Origin: a virus
IMG/VR virus record: IMGVR_UViG_3300024339_000032
Coordinates: 1 to 46,009 of that record
Reading direction: 5' to 3' (one strand)
Length of the DNA stretch: 46,009 bases
In this document: positions 30,837 to 39,092 of the stretch, in pieces
Position numbering within the stretch: the stretch's first letter is position 1
Layout of the letters: every line of letters starts with the position of its first letter
Notes under the pieces: generated by a model
Seen by the model: only the letters and a program-made list of their open reading frames with translations
Told to the model about the DNA's origin: nothing
The model's database searches: none
Translations under genes and position numbers: made by a program

Positions 30837-32516
30837 TTAATAATAAGATAAAACAAACTTAACCAGACCCTTTTTAGATTTATCAGTTTCTTTAAACGCT
30901 CTCAATGCAATCAGAAATTGATTCTTTCTTCTTTCATCGTTTACTGGATTTCCATTCATGATATTCTTGATATTAACTCCATTCAAAAGAATATGATATT
31001 TGAATCTAAAATCATTCAACATAAACCTAAGTTTTTCAGTTTTAATAATCTTAAATGCTGGAGTAACTGTATAAATAAATTTACCATCTTTTTCCACTAC
31101 ATACCATAATGGTTTATCACCTGAGAACCCTTCTGAACGATTACCTATATTAGTACCATCATCAATAATAGATCTATCAGTTACATTCTTAGCTTCAAGG
31201 CTGATTAATTTAATGAGTTTTTTGATATAATCATTTCGTTTGTATTGAGGATCAAGAGCAAGTCTCATCCAAGCAGCGTATCTTAATATACTATCTCTTG
31301 TTTGTTTAAGTTTCTTATGGTACGCTCCTCCTAGATATCGGAACTCAATACGATCATCATTGGTAAAATTAACACCAAAGAATTTTCCTCCTCTAATCAT
31401 ATCCTTTACTTTATTCTCTCCCCCTGGACCATCGACTTTTAAAGTTTGAAAATACTCGTTACTAGATACACCATCCCATTTACCATCTAAATCGATGATA
31501 AAATCTTTAACTGGTTTTGCATATCTATTATCTTTTCTATTAAAATCTTTATAGATAGCTCCTTCTTCAATAAACAAGATTAATTTAAGCCAATCAAATT
31601 TACTCATATCATATCCATCAAAACTCATATTAATATGTAAACCTGTATTATATTCATTCCCTGTATCACCATACAGATCGATCCATTTATACATCTTCAT
31701 TAAAGCATCTAAACCATCTTTAAGTGTTAATATAGATGATACTATTTCAACTCCTCCAGCTTCTAAAGACTCATCTCTAGTAATTGTCCAAACAGTATAA
31801 TCAACATCAGAAGAATTTATTTCAATTCTAGGTTCTCGACCAGTTATTTTAACTAAATCTTTCCAAGCAGAACCAGTTTTATCTATAACAAAATCCTCAT
31901 TATAATAATTATCTATTACTACAGGGAGATCCAAGAATAATGTAGATTCATATACATCACCATCTTTAATATTAGTCACACCATAATCTGTTATTTCATA
32001 TACCATTGATATAAATTCTTGATCCTCAGGGAAAAACCCTCCTAAATACTCTACGTAATCTACATACTCACCATACGACACATCATACGACACTGTATCA
32101 AAATATTCTATTACATCTGAATTAACAGACTCACCGTAATCATATGGATCCATAAAATCGAATTCTCTGAGTTCAGCTTCAAGCTCAACTCTTTCATAAT
32201 TAGTAATACTATCACTATTTAATTTATCTTTTACATCAGCTATAGCATTATCAAGCATAGATCCCATATCAGAAACCCAGTCATTTCTAGCTGACACTAA
32301 ATTATTACCATATTCTACCAATTGAAAAACTAAGATATCAAAATCTGATTGTATAACATCAATCTTAAATGTATTGGTCTCAATAAGATCACACTTAGCA
32401 ATCTCAAACTCTATACCAATTCTTATATTAGTATCTTTTTCAGCTGTTTTGAAATCTTGAGCAGATACCTTCTCGAGTAGTGATAGTGCTGTGGAATATT
32501 CTAGAAAATTTTTCAT
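30837..32516 (-). CDS. Putative amidoligase with capsid-targeting-like tag
   Basis: The protein has 559 residues. After MKNFLEYSTALSLLE, residues about 31-38 read RIGIEFEI, then WTITRDESLEAGGVEIVSS (about 244-262), NTGLHINMSF (about 291-300) and RIEFRYLGGAYH. This order (GxEFE, D-SL-GVEIVS, GLHIN) is characteristic of Amidoligase_2, a glutamine-synthetase-like fold thought to form amide bonds between carboxylates and amines in ATP-dependent reactions. Between lies a long acidic, Tyr-rich insert (about 105-210). Substrate unknown. Ribosome site GAGGTACC precedes ATG 32516, with a CATAAATA late box at 32547-32554. A cleavage-type LLE ends the tag, so packaging in the head is inferred. Confidence 0.72.
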   Translation of the reverse strand: MKNFLEYSTALSLLEKVSAQDFKTAEKDTNIRIGIEFEIAKCDLIETNTFKIDVIQSDFDILVFQLVEYGNNLVSARNDWVSDMGSMLDNAIADVKDKLNSDSITNYERVELEAELREFDFMDPYDYGESVNSDVIEYFDTVSYDVSYGEYVDYVEYLGGFFPEDQEFISMVYEITDYGVTNIKDGDVYESTLFLDLPVVIDNYYNEDFVIDKTGSAWKDLVKITGREPRIEINSSDVDYTVWTITRDESLEAGGVEIVSSILTLKDGLDALMKMYKWIDLYGDTGNEYNTGLHINMSFDGYDMSKFDWLKLILFIEEGAIYKDFNRKDNRYAKPVKDFIIDLDGKWDGVSSNEYFQTLKVDGPGGENKVKDMIRGGKFFGVNFTNDDRIEFRYLGGAYHKKLKQTRDSILRYAAWMRLALDPQYKRNDYIKKLIKLISLEAKNVTDRSIIDDGTNIGNRSEGFSGDKPLWYVVEKDGKFIYTVTPAFKIIKTEKLRFMLNDFRFKYHILLNGVNIKNIMNGNPVNDERRKNQFLIALRAFKETDKSKKGLVKFVLSYY

Positions 32517-32546
32517 GGTACCTCGTCAAATACATGTAATACTTTC

Positions 32547-32554
32547 TATTTATG
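32547..32554 (-). promoter_or_regulatory. Late promoter CATAAATA of the amidoligase gene
   Basis: The minus strand reads CATAAATAGAAAG, about 30 nt before ATG 32516. Confidence 0.62.
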
Positions 32555-32570
32555 CTTATTTTATTTACGA

Positions 32571-33230
32571 TTATTCCCATGATTTAGAGTACTCTTCATC
32601 TTTAAATATTACCCCTAATCCAGTAATATGCTTAAAACGCAGAACCTCATCTTGTTGCATCCCAAACTCTTTCATAACTTGTTCATCTGACCAACCTCTA
32701 CGGATTACATCAGCTACCATATCACTTGTAGGAATCACACCATGAACACCTCGAGCTAAATTATGACGAATCGTACTACTCATCCTATCACTAACAGAAC
32801 TGGTAGTATCATTAATAATGCTAATAGGAGCATATCCGTGCAATCTCAGTTTTATATCTTTATCACCTTTAACTGACTTAGTCCTATGAGCACCATCAAC
32901 AATCTCGTACCCTTCTTCATTCTCCATAGTAACGATGGGCATAGTGAAGCCGTCTTTTTGAATAGATAATTTCAGTAAACGCATTTCAGGTCCTGCTACT
33001 GAGTTGGGGTTCCAGTCATTAGGTTTCAATGTATCATTAGGTACCCATTTAACATAATCAACTGGTTCATTTTTAAATGGACTATATTCATGAATAGTTT
33101 TCCGAAGATCGTTAATTACTTCTATTAAAACTTCTCCTTCTAATTGAGATAAAAGATCAATGATAGAATCTTTGATAGGATCTTTAAGTGATAGAGCGGA
33201 CTCATTTAATTGTTGTTCGATTGCATTCAT
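32571..33230 (-). CDS. ParB-like protein, IbrB type
   Basis: I start at ATG 33230 (MNAIEQQLNESALSLKD, 219 residues) after AAAGGAATATATT; the open frame is longer but crosses the promoter. The ParB/Srx-like domain spans about 75-165, with KLSIQKDGFTMPIV, YEIVDGAHRTKSV and RHNLARGVHG. C-terminal helices (SDEQVMKEFGMQQDEVLRF) resemble a helix-turn-helix. Pairs of such proteins with PAPS-reductase-like proteins are known as IbrB/IbrA in enterobacterial prophages, where they affect expression of other genes. The partner is at 34254-35543, now separated by a broken homing endonuclease. An early promoter lies at 33258-33286. Confidence 0.75.
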   Translation of the reverse strand: MNAIEQQLNESALSLKDPIKDSIIDLLSQLEGEVLIEVINDLRKTIHEYSPFKNEPVDYVKWVPNDTLKPNDWNPNSVAGPEMRLLKLSIQKDGFTMPIVTMENEEGYEIVDGAHRTKSVKGDKDIKLRLHGYAPISIINDTTSSVSDRMSSTIRHNLARGVHGVIPTSDMVADVIRRGWSDEQVMKEFGMQQDEVLRFKHITGLGVIFKDEEYSKSWE

Positions 33231-33257
33231 AATATATTCCTTTGAGGTTGTAATATT

Positions 33258-33286
33258 ACTATACCACATAAAATGACAAAAGTTAA
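33258..33286 (-). promoter_or_regulatory. Early promoter of the ParB-like gene
   Basis: The minus strand reads TTAACT (33286-33281), 17 nt ending ATGTGG, TATAGT (33263-33258). Confidence 0.75.
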
Positions 33287-33294
33287 TATATTTT

Positions 33295-33302
33295 GATAAA
33301 TA
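33295..33302 (+). promoter_or_regulatory. Late promoter of GIY-YIG cassette 5
   Basis: GATAAATA on the plus strand, 9 nt from the -35 of the divergent early promoter. Confidence 0.65.
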
Positions 33303-33315
33303 ACTACAGAAACGC

Positions 33316-33349
33316 AAAAAGGAATAACGCACGAACATTATTCCTTTTC
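33316..33349 (+). promoter_or_regulatory. 5' leader hairpin of cassette 5
   Basis: AAAAGGAATAA (33317-33327) pairs with TTATTCCTTTT (33338-33348), 11 bp without mismatch. The arms differ from the other cassettes but pairing is kept. The conserved TCTAACACAACAATAAGGA follows. Confidence 0.78.
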
Positions 33350-33377
33350 TAACACAACAATAAGGATAGTTATTATC

Positions 33378-34291
33378 ATGCATACATCTATTTATAATGG
33401 TTTCAACTTTTATGTTTATTTAATAACTAATCTAAATCCTATAGGAACAGAGAAGTATTACATTGGTTCATCATATCGTAAAAAGCTTCAAGATAACAAC
33501 ATTGATCCAGAAGAGGATAATTATTATGGATCCTCTTCAGTCCCCTATCTCAGAGAGCTTCAAGATAATCACTCAATCCAATTAGAACGAATCATCATTA
33601 AAACGTTTTCGTCTAAGAAAGAGTGTGTCGATTATGAGGAACAACTACAAAGAGAATACGAAGCAGCTTCCAATCCTTTATTTTACAATCTGTCATACGC
33701 TAATGGTAAATTTATATCTGATTCAGAGACAGCTAGAAAATCAGCAAACACAAAATTGAATAACATTGATGTGAATGGACTCAACACTCATCAGAGAGTA
33801 ACTGAAATCAGATTAAATGATATCGATGAGAGTGGTTTAAATTCATATCAGAGAGCTAACAAGAAAGCTAACATTACACGAAGAGGTGATATTGATAAGG
33901 TAATTGGATTCAACAAGGATCCTCTCAGGGACGGTTTAGATGGAGGAACAAAATTAATGGAGATCAAACATCCGCAAAAGAATCTCCCGGAATTGATTGG
34001 GAGAGAGGTTCTAATTTAAAGGGAATTAAACATCCTACCTTTAAAGGATATTATTGTTTCAGAGATGTTATTAAAACCACATCAGCGTTAGATATGGTTA
34101 ATTATATTCAAGAGATGTATCAAGTATCAATATCTGACACATCCATTAAATCATACTGTAAACGTGATATACTAATCAATGATAAGTCATATCAACGAAA
34201 TAAACTCCTACAACAACTAGGATCGATAGATGATGTTGTGGGATTAACTAGCACTAGTCTTGGGTTTCATTTTGAAAGTTATAATCATTGA
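33378..34291 (+). pseudogene. Frameshifted GIY-YIG homing endonuclease (cassette 5)
   Basis: The first frame (33378-34019) has the GIY-YIG domain (MHTSIYNGFNFYVYL...YYIGSS), catalytic-type residues and two or three LNDID repeats, then runs into unrelated sequence. A net -1 (or +2) shift near 33890-33905 restores a frame reading NWIQQGSSQGRF...KGIKHPTFKGYYCF...NKLLQQLGS...LGFHFESYNH to 34291, the usual C-terminal module. So a complete gene was present and broke once. The nuclease domain could still be made without its DNA-binding end. It lies between the PAPS-reductase-like and ParB-like genes and overlaps the former by 38 nt. Confidence 0.85.
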
Positions 34292-35543
34292 CCAACTTAA
34301 CTAATCTATCAAAATCAACCTGAACCCCTTTTCTCACAGCGACTTTAGTTCCAGCTTCAACATCATCAATCCAATCACGAATATTCTTATTCTGAGCAAA
34401 TGATAAACTCTTGCATATGAAGTCAAGTTTTAGAATTGTCATTGACATTCTAGCCCAACTAGGAGCTGATTTATCTCCAAGTGATTTGCCTTCAATGATA
34501 TCCGGAATATCATCAAATGGATACCCATTCCTCCCCCACCATTCAATGAAAACAGCAAACTTCCTCATATACTGAGCAGATGTCACTTTAGGAAGAGTTT
34601 TTAACATATATAATGTATAATCTTTCCATGACGGCATAGCTTCAGGTAATCCAGTACCTCTATAATACCCTAACGCTTTACTTCTAGGATTCTTAGCTCC
34701 GAAATTTGCTCCCTGCACTCTATTAACAGTTCGATTCCAAGTCTCTGGTTCGATTGCATGAAACTGATCCAGTCCTTGTTTCTGATCATCCCCATACGGT
34801 TGACATATTCTCATCTCATGGATACTTTTACCATTAAGATACATATGATCATATAATTTATTATACGATAAATCATTCTTACCAATATATCGCCAAACAT
34901 CTTCCGTCCGCCAATCATATATCGGATATCCATTATAAGTATTTGGATTAACTTTAGTAGTATAATGAACACCTTTATATCTTGACGCTCGTTCTCCTGT
35001 AACCGTTCGGAATCGATTGAGACTCTCATCTGATCTAATTCCAACTAGATTTATTAATGTTCCTCCCAACTTATCATTGAAATATCGTGATAACAAAGGA
35101 GCAAACTCCTCAAACTCCATTCGATCTCTCCAAAAATCAAACTCATGATTATCTATATTAATTACATAAGATTCAGGGGGCATAGGACGAATCCAATGCT
35201 CTTCATCTTCAGGATCCCATGGAGTCCAATAAGGCTCATGTACACTTGTTCCATTTCGAAGGTTTAAAGGTAAACAAATCCAATATGGAATTACATTAGG
35301 AAGCTCAAGAATCTCTTTAATATGAACATCTGTCATCTTATAATTACCTTCAAGATCTATACAATATACATGAAGAGGTCCTATCCCCATCTCTTCTGCT
35401 ACCTCAAGAGCAAGGTGCGTCATAACAGTTGAGTCTTTACCTCCAGAGAATGCAACAGATACGTGATCAAATTCATCGAACATGTATTCCAATCGTTTCT
35501 TAGCGGCTACGTATACGTCATCTGTTTTATAATGTTTAGGCAT
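34254..35543 (-). CDS. PAPS-reductase-like protein, IbrA type (DUF3440)
   Basis: I start at ATG 35543 (MPKHYKTDDVYVAAKKRLEYMFDEFD, 429 residues), which fits the IbrA N terminus better than the frame starting 12 codons earlier. VSVAFSGGKDSTVM (about 28-41) is the PP-loop of the PAPS reductase/ATP pyrophosphatase family; VYCIDLEGNYKMT, VGIRSDESLNRF and YPIYDWRTEDVWRYI follow the usual order. The C-terminal part (PSWARMSMTILKLDFICKSLSF) matches the DUF3440 tail. The PP-loop activates a substrate with ATP, but I see no cysteine redox motif that would prove PAPS reduction. Probably works with the ParB-like gene downstream. No clear promoter or ribosome site. Confidence 0.82.
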   Translation of the reverse strand: MPKHYKTDDVYVAAKKRLEYMFDEFDHVSVAFSGGKDSTVMTHLALEVAEEMGIGPLHVYCIDLEGNYKMTDVHIKEILELPNVIPYWICLPLNLRNGTSVHEPYWTPWDPEDEEHWIRPMPPESYVINIDNHEFDFWRDRMEFEEFAPLLSRYFNDKLGGTLINLVGIRSDESLNRFRTVTGERASRYKGVHYTTKVNPNTYNGYPIYDWRTEDVWRYIGKNDLSYNKLYDHMYLNGKSIHEMRICQPYGDDQKQGLDQFHAIEPETWNRTVNRVQGANFGAKNPRSKALGYYRGTGLPEAMPSWKDYTLYMLKTLPKVTSAQYMRKFAVFIEWWGRNGYPFDDIPDIIEGKSLGDKSAPSWARMSMTILKLDFICKSLSFAQNKNIRDWIDDVEAGTKVAVRKGVQVDFDRLVKLVNDYNFQNETQD

Positions 35544-35741
35544 TATATAAGTATACAATATAAATTTAAAGATGTTCATGATTAATCATTTCAAAATTCC
35601 AAAATTTCCGTATTTTCTGGAAAAAAGGCTATATAACCCCTTATAAACACAGGGGCATTTTTCGGTGATTTACGCGTCTGCAGTGATAGTACCTATTTTA
35701 CACTAAAAATCAACGTTTTCGATGATTTACCAGAATACAGG
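35544..35741. other. Short non-coding gap with one hairpin
   Basis: No convincing ORF. CCCCT (35637-35641) pairs with AGGGG (35651-35655), followed on the plus strand by CATTTTTC, a weak terminator candidate. The rest is AT-rich without other structure I can support. Confidence 0.35.
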
Positions 35742-36325
35742 TTATATTGACTTAAACTTCCCCAGATCAAATTTGAAATATTTATACTCACCATTTTCTG
35801 TATTATAATATGCTACACCTTTAATAGGTCCCCCCAATACCCAATCATCTCCAGGACAGTTAATGGAAGATATACATTGTTCAGTAATAACATTAAACTA
35901 TTGCTTATGATCTGTAGTAAACCCTTGTTTATTATAACATTCACCAGGATCCTCATTGTACCAACTATACAACCCACTTTCAATGTATGATCTATACTTC
36001 GACCACTTTAACTTAGCGTGTTTATACAATCGACTGTTACAATATTGTTGCTTTTTACCATGAAACCGCTCTATTACAGATAACATCTTATACTTATTCT
36101 GCCCTTCAACGAATTTACATAACAAAATGTGAACGATAAAATGCTCCCTAAATGTTAATTTAACTAGATTATCTTTGCTATCCGTTCCCCAAGAGACTTA
36201 GGTATAATGTGATGTACTTCACCATCAACGTAATCTAATCGATCAAGACCACGATCAATAATATTAATATACCATTGGTGATATTTGTTGATAGGGGTAT
36301 TTTGATTTTTATTATAAATAGACAT
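35742..36325 (-). pseudogene. Broken HNH homing endonuclease
   Basis: ATG 36325 reads MSIYNKNQNTPINKYHQWY...DGEVHHIIPKSLG, the first part of an HNH domain like that of 36980-38092. One G is missing in a G-run near 36186-36190; the +1 frame continues GTDSKDNLVKLTFREHFIVHILLCKF...SWYNEDPGECYN. An in-frame TAG at 35898-35900 then interrupts it, after which the same frame continues FNVITEQCISSINCPGDDWVLGGPIKGVAYYN to 35742. So there is one frameshift and one nonsense change in an otherwise intact 190-residue gene. The nuclease is presumably dead. Confidence 0.82.
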
Positions 36326-36355
36326 GTGCTTAATCCTTAAAATTGTTACAGTACC

Positions 36356-36399
36356 GCTCTTGGGATTACAGTCCGCGAAGAGCTTTCATTTTATTTATC
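36356..36399 (-). promoter_or_regulatory. Late promoter and leader hairpin of the broken HNH gene
   Basis: The minus strand has GATAAATA (36399-36392), then GCTCTT (36383-36378) pairing with AAGAGC (36361-36356), with an inner GG/CC pair. The plan (late box, hairpin, ATG) is the same as in the GIY-YIG cassettes but the sequence is different. Confidence 0.6.
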
Positions 36400-36420
36400 G
36401 ATACCATTTACTATATACGC

Positions 36421-36447
36421 AAAAAACCCCAGAATAAATCTGGGGTT
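36421..36447 (-). terminator. Rho-independent terminator after the fibre-like gene
   Basis: The minus strand reads ACCCCAGA, a 5-nt loop, TCTGGGGT, then a run of T. It lies 40 nt beyond the stop of 36487-36879. Confidence 0.88.
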
Positions 36448-36486
36448 TCTATTTTAGCCGTTTCCGACTAAGATTTTAAACTATTA

Positions 36487-36879
36487 CTAGTCTAAAGTTA
36501 CTGTCACAGATCCAGCAGAGAACGTTATAACATCCCCGTTTGTCAAAGTCTTCGCAAAGTTCATTGGTGTATGATAAAGAAGGTTACCAGCAGAAGCAGC
36601 ATCATAGATACCGATATGCGTGTATGTTGCAGCAGAAGCACCGTCAAAAGCAGGGAAGCTGATTGCAGCTGTGTTAGAAGCACTATTACCATTTACATTA
36701 AAAGTAGCAGCTTGACGAGCATAAGAAGGGAAACCAGCTCCAGCTTCGTTAGCAGTTGTGTTAGCATCACTAAGATCAGCAGTTGCTAATGCGATGAAAG
36801 GAGAAACTCCAGCAAGAGCAACACCATTAAGTGTAGCGTTAAGAATAGCAGTTTCAGCGTAATTACTAAATTCAGACAT
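36487..36879 (-). CDS. Virion structural protein, fibre/decoration type
   Basis: The protein has 130 residues, beginning MSEFSNYAETAILNATLNG. It is rich in Ala, Ser, Thr and Asn with beta-strand patterning, and contains FPSYARQAATF, YTHIGIYDAASAGNLLYHTPM and a terminal GDVITFSAGSVTVTLD. This resembles small phage proteins annotated as tail fibre or Gp80-like structural proteins. Higher GC codon use than neighbours fits a strongly expressed late virion protein. A late promoter lies at 36942-36949 and a strong terminator follows the gene, so it is a single-gene unit. Confidence 0.72.
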   Translation of the reverse strand: MSEFSNYAETAILNATLNGVALAGVSPFIALATADLSDANTTANEAGAGFPSYARQAATFNVNGNSASNTAAISFPAFDGASAATYTHIGIYDAASAGNLLYHTPMNFAKTLTNGDVITFSAGSVTVTLD

Positions 36880-36941
36880 GATTTTTAATTCCTATAAAAG
36901 TTAAAGTTGACCAAAGAGGCCATAGATAAAATATCTAGTGT

Positions 36942-36949
36942 TATTTATC
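36942..36949 (-). promoter_or_regulatory. Late promoter of the fibre-like structural gene
   Basis: The minus strand reads GATAAATAACAC, 62 nt before ATG 36879. Confidence 0.7.
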
Positions 36950-36966
36950 TCCAATGTAACCTCCAT

Positions 36967-36974
36967 TATAAATA
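36967..36974 (+). promoter_or_regulatory. Late promoter TATAAATA of the HNH gene, predicted leaderless
   Basis: The plus strand reads TATAAATA-ATATC-ATG, the exact T4 late consensus with 5 nt to ATG 36980. No ribosome site is present. Confidence 0.65.
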
Positions 36975-36979
36975 ATATC

Positions 36980-38092
36980 ATGAATGACATTCAACAACAA
37001 TTCCAAGATCAACATATTCAAATTAACGATAACAAATACTTCAAATGGTATTGTAATGTTATCAATAAGCGATTAACTGATCCTTGTATCGCTTCTAGAA
37101 TCGAGAAGCATCACATAATACCCAAGTGTATCGGAGGGATTAAGCTTGTTCATTTATCATTGAGAGAGCATTTTATAGTGCATTTATTATTAACAAAGTT
37201 CACTTCTGGTAAGTTTAAGTATCAGATGCATCACGCTTTATTGATATTTAAATCTGATAATAGATATCACTCATCAAGATTATATGAGAGTAATAAGATG
37301 CATCATATGAGATACAAAAGTTACAGAAATATAGAGTCTGATAAGTATGAGTGGTTTGATGAAAATCCTGGAGTGGGGTGGGTATTAGAGGGAACCAGTA
37401 AAAACATGAAGTGGTGGATCGATACTATCACGTTAAAGTCTACTATGATGAGAGAGTGTCCTAGTTCCACTCATATTAAATGGGGAACTACTCTTGGTAC
37501 TAATACTTACAATAATGGAGTTAGAGAGATTAAACGAAAAGAATCTCCTGGGGATGGGTGGATTAGAGGTTCTTTATCTAAGATGAAGGGTAATGATAAT
37601 TGGCAAGTGAGTGGTCATTATGAGCTTAATGGATTACATTTTCTACTTGCATCTGAGTTAGCTGATCACACAGGATTAACTGAAGGGACGTGTGTGAATA
37701 TATGTAAGAAAGAATTGGATGTTATCATTACTGAGATGCATTTAAACAGAAATATATATCTTCAAAACCTCTCTTACAATCCTATAGGGTTATCTTGGCG
37801 TGAAATAGGATTTAATTATACAGGAGATTTAGATAAGAAGACGCGTAAAGGAACTTCAGGTATCAACTCTAAAGGGATGTATTCATATCAAGATAAATGT
37901 TATCGAAGTGCTAAAGAGTTATCTGATGCAACTGGAATAGGAATTGGTACCATTAATAGACATAAGTATGCAAATTATGATGTATTAATAACTAAAAGAA
38001 ATATAAGTCAATCTAGTTGGCTTAAAGGGTTACCATTTGATCCTGAAGGTATGTCGTATAGAGAATTAGGATTAGAGTTTCATTCATATTAG
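36980..38092 (+). CDS. HNH homing endonuclease with duplicated C-terminal module
   Basis: I start at ATG 36980 (MNDIQQQFQDQHIQIND, 370 residues). The HNH domain spans about 35-75: EKHHIIPKCIGG then LSLREHFIVHLLL. NPGVGWVLEGTSKNMKWW and SPGDGWIRGS are NUMOD-like contacts. The C-terminal module seen in the GIY-YIG cassettes occurs twice: YELNGLHFLLASELADHTGL...YNPIGLSWREIGFNY and YSYQDKCYRSAKELSDATGI...FDPEGMSYRELGLEF. So GIY-YIG and HNH enzymes here share DNA-binding ends. It opposes the fibre-like gene and is followed by the structured region at 38093. Confidence 0.85.
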   Translation: MNDIQQQFQDQHIQINDNKYFKWYCNVINKRLTDPCIASRIEKHHIIPKCIGGIKLVHLSLREHFIVHLLLTKFTSGKFKYQMHHALLIFKSDNRYHSSRLYESNKMHHMRYKSYRNIESDKYEWFDENPGVGWVLEGTSKNMKWWIDTITLKSTMMRECPSSTHIKWGTTLGTNTYNNGVREIKRKESPGDGWIRGSLSKMKGNDNWQVSGHYELNGLHFLLASELADHTGLTEGTCVNICKKELDVIITEMHLNRNIYLQNLSYNPIGLSWREIGFNYTGDLDKKTRKGTSGINSKGMYSYQDKCYRSAKELSDATGIGIGTINRHKYANYDVLITKRNISQSSWLKGLPFDPEGMSYRELGLEFHSY

Positions 38093-38760
38093 AGAAGCGC
38101 AGCTCCCATAAGTACCTTAAAGAGATTTCTAATGAATAGGTACCTTAAAATCTCTTTAAGGGGGCTAATATATCTTTTAAAGTACTAATTAGTTTTGCTT
38201 CGCAAAACAGGAAGCTGCGCTTCCTATTCTTTTAAAGGATTTAAAGAGTAAAGGATTTAAAGAGTTTATTTAATTCAGGCGCAGTCCCCCCAACCAATAC
38301 CACTTAAATAAAAATAAAATTCAAATTCTTAATTAAATGGTATTGGTATATGAGGTTTGCCTTATTCCTCATTCATCAGAGATCATGTTAATTCATGACT
38401 GTTGATTGGATTCTACATAATACATTGGTTCGCCTTTAGAGCTAAATTCTCAGATATCTGAGCATGATACTTATACAGTGTAGTTGGTGTTTTATTATCC
38501 TGATAGGTTTGATAATTGAAGGGTTGATTAATAATTATTGATTCTTATTAAACTTTGGGAGTTTATCGTCTATACCCATGAACTCTTCTCCTGTTAGGGG
38601 TCCATCTATTATTGAGGCTGTTCATTCATCTAATGGTAGTGGGTATAGACTGAGCATTCGCGACTCGGATACCCTCTCATACAGTTGTGAAGGGATTACC
38701 ATAGGTTTATTAGTTGCTACCTACAAGCTTAATCGAATATTTGAATTATAATAGTATTGT
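38093..38760. other. Hairpin-rich non-coding region, candidate structured RNA
   Basis: No ORF here. Perfect inverted repeats follow one another: GAAGCGCAGCT (38094-38104) with AGCTGCGCTTC (38213-38223), enclosing a 14-bp stem (38115-38128 with 38148-38161) and GTTTTGC-TTC-GCAAAAC (38192-38208); ACCAATACCA (38293-38302) with TGGTATTGGT (38338-38347); CTCAGATATCTGAG (38449-38462); GTCTATACCCA (38568-38578) with TGGGTATAGAC (38640-38650); TAGGT/ACCTA near 38703-38722. A 16-bp unit is repeated in tandem at 38234-38265. This suggests a large folded RNA of about 0.6-0.7 kb; strand unknown. Both flanking genes are complete, so a group I intron in a coding gene is not supported. Confidence 0.55.
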
Positions 38761-38801
38761 ATCATGTAAAAATGTTTTTGTTCACTGCTATTTTATTTAA
38801 T

Positions 38802-38838
38802 GATAAATAATATCACACTAAATTAGTATGATATTAAA
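38802..38838 (+). promoter_or_regulatory. Late promoter and leader hairpin of the 79-residue gene
   Basis: GATAAATA at 38802-38809 is followed by AATATCA pairing with TGATATT (about 38808-38834), then AAAAAGAGGATATAATC and ATG 38853. Same plan as the endonuclease cassettes. Confidence 0.62.
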
Positions 38839-38852
38839 AAGAGGATATAATC

Positions 38853-39092
38853 ATGAAAAGAAGTGATAAAAAGAAAAGTGGGCCACGTAGAACTATTCAA
38901 GTTTGGGGCGTTGAGTTATACGATGGAACCAAAATAAATGCTGGAGATGAGACAGTAGATGGACGTAATATAGTCTCTGTATACAACTTAGGCGGTAAAG
39001 ATGGTGAGGGATATAAAATGGTCTTTGCTGACAACTCTGAGGAGTTTGTCTACACTAACCAAGTATCGATAGGCAACCCTCGGTTTAACTAA
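38853..39092 (+). CDS. Small protein on the plus strand, 79 residues
   Basis: The protein (MKRSDKKKSGPRRTIQVWGVELYDGTKINAGDE...) has a basic head and a beta-rich body with VWGVELYDG and YKMVFADNSEEFVYTNQV, suggestive of a small barrel. GAGG precedes the start and a late promoter is present. It is one of very few plus-strand genes that is not an endonuclease, and overlaps the stop of the convergent HNH gene by 8 nt. No family recognised. Confidence 0.62.
   Translation: MKRSDKKKSGPRRTIQVWGVELYDGTKINAGDETVDGRNIVSVYNLGGKDGEGYKMVFADNSEEFVYTNQVSIGNPRFN

Noticed and set aside
38093-38852. Group I or II intron
   Set aside because: Flanking genes are complete in themselves and I could not find a convincing intron core; kept as an unclassified RNA candidate.
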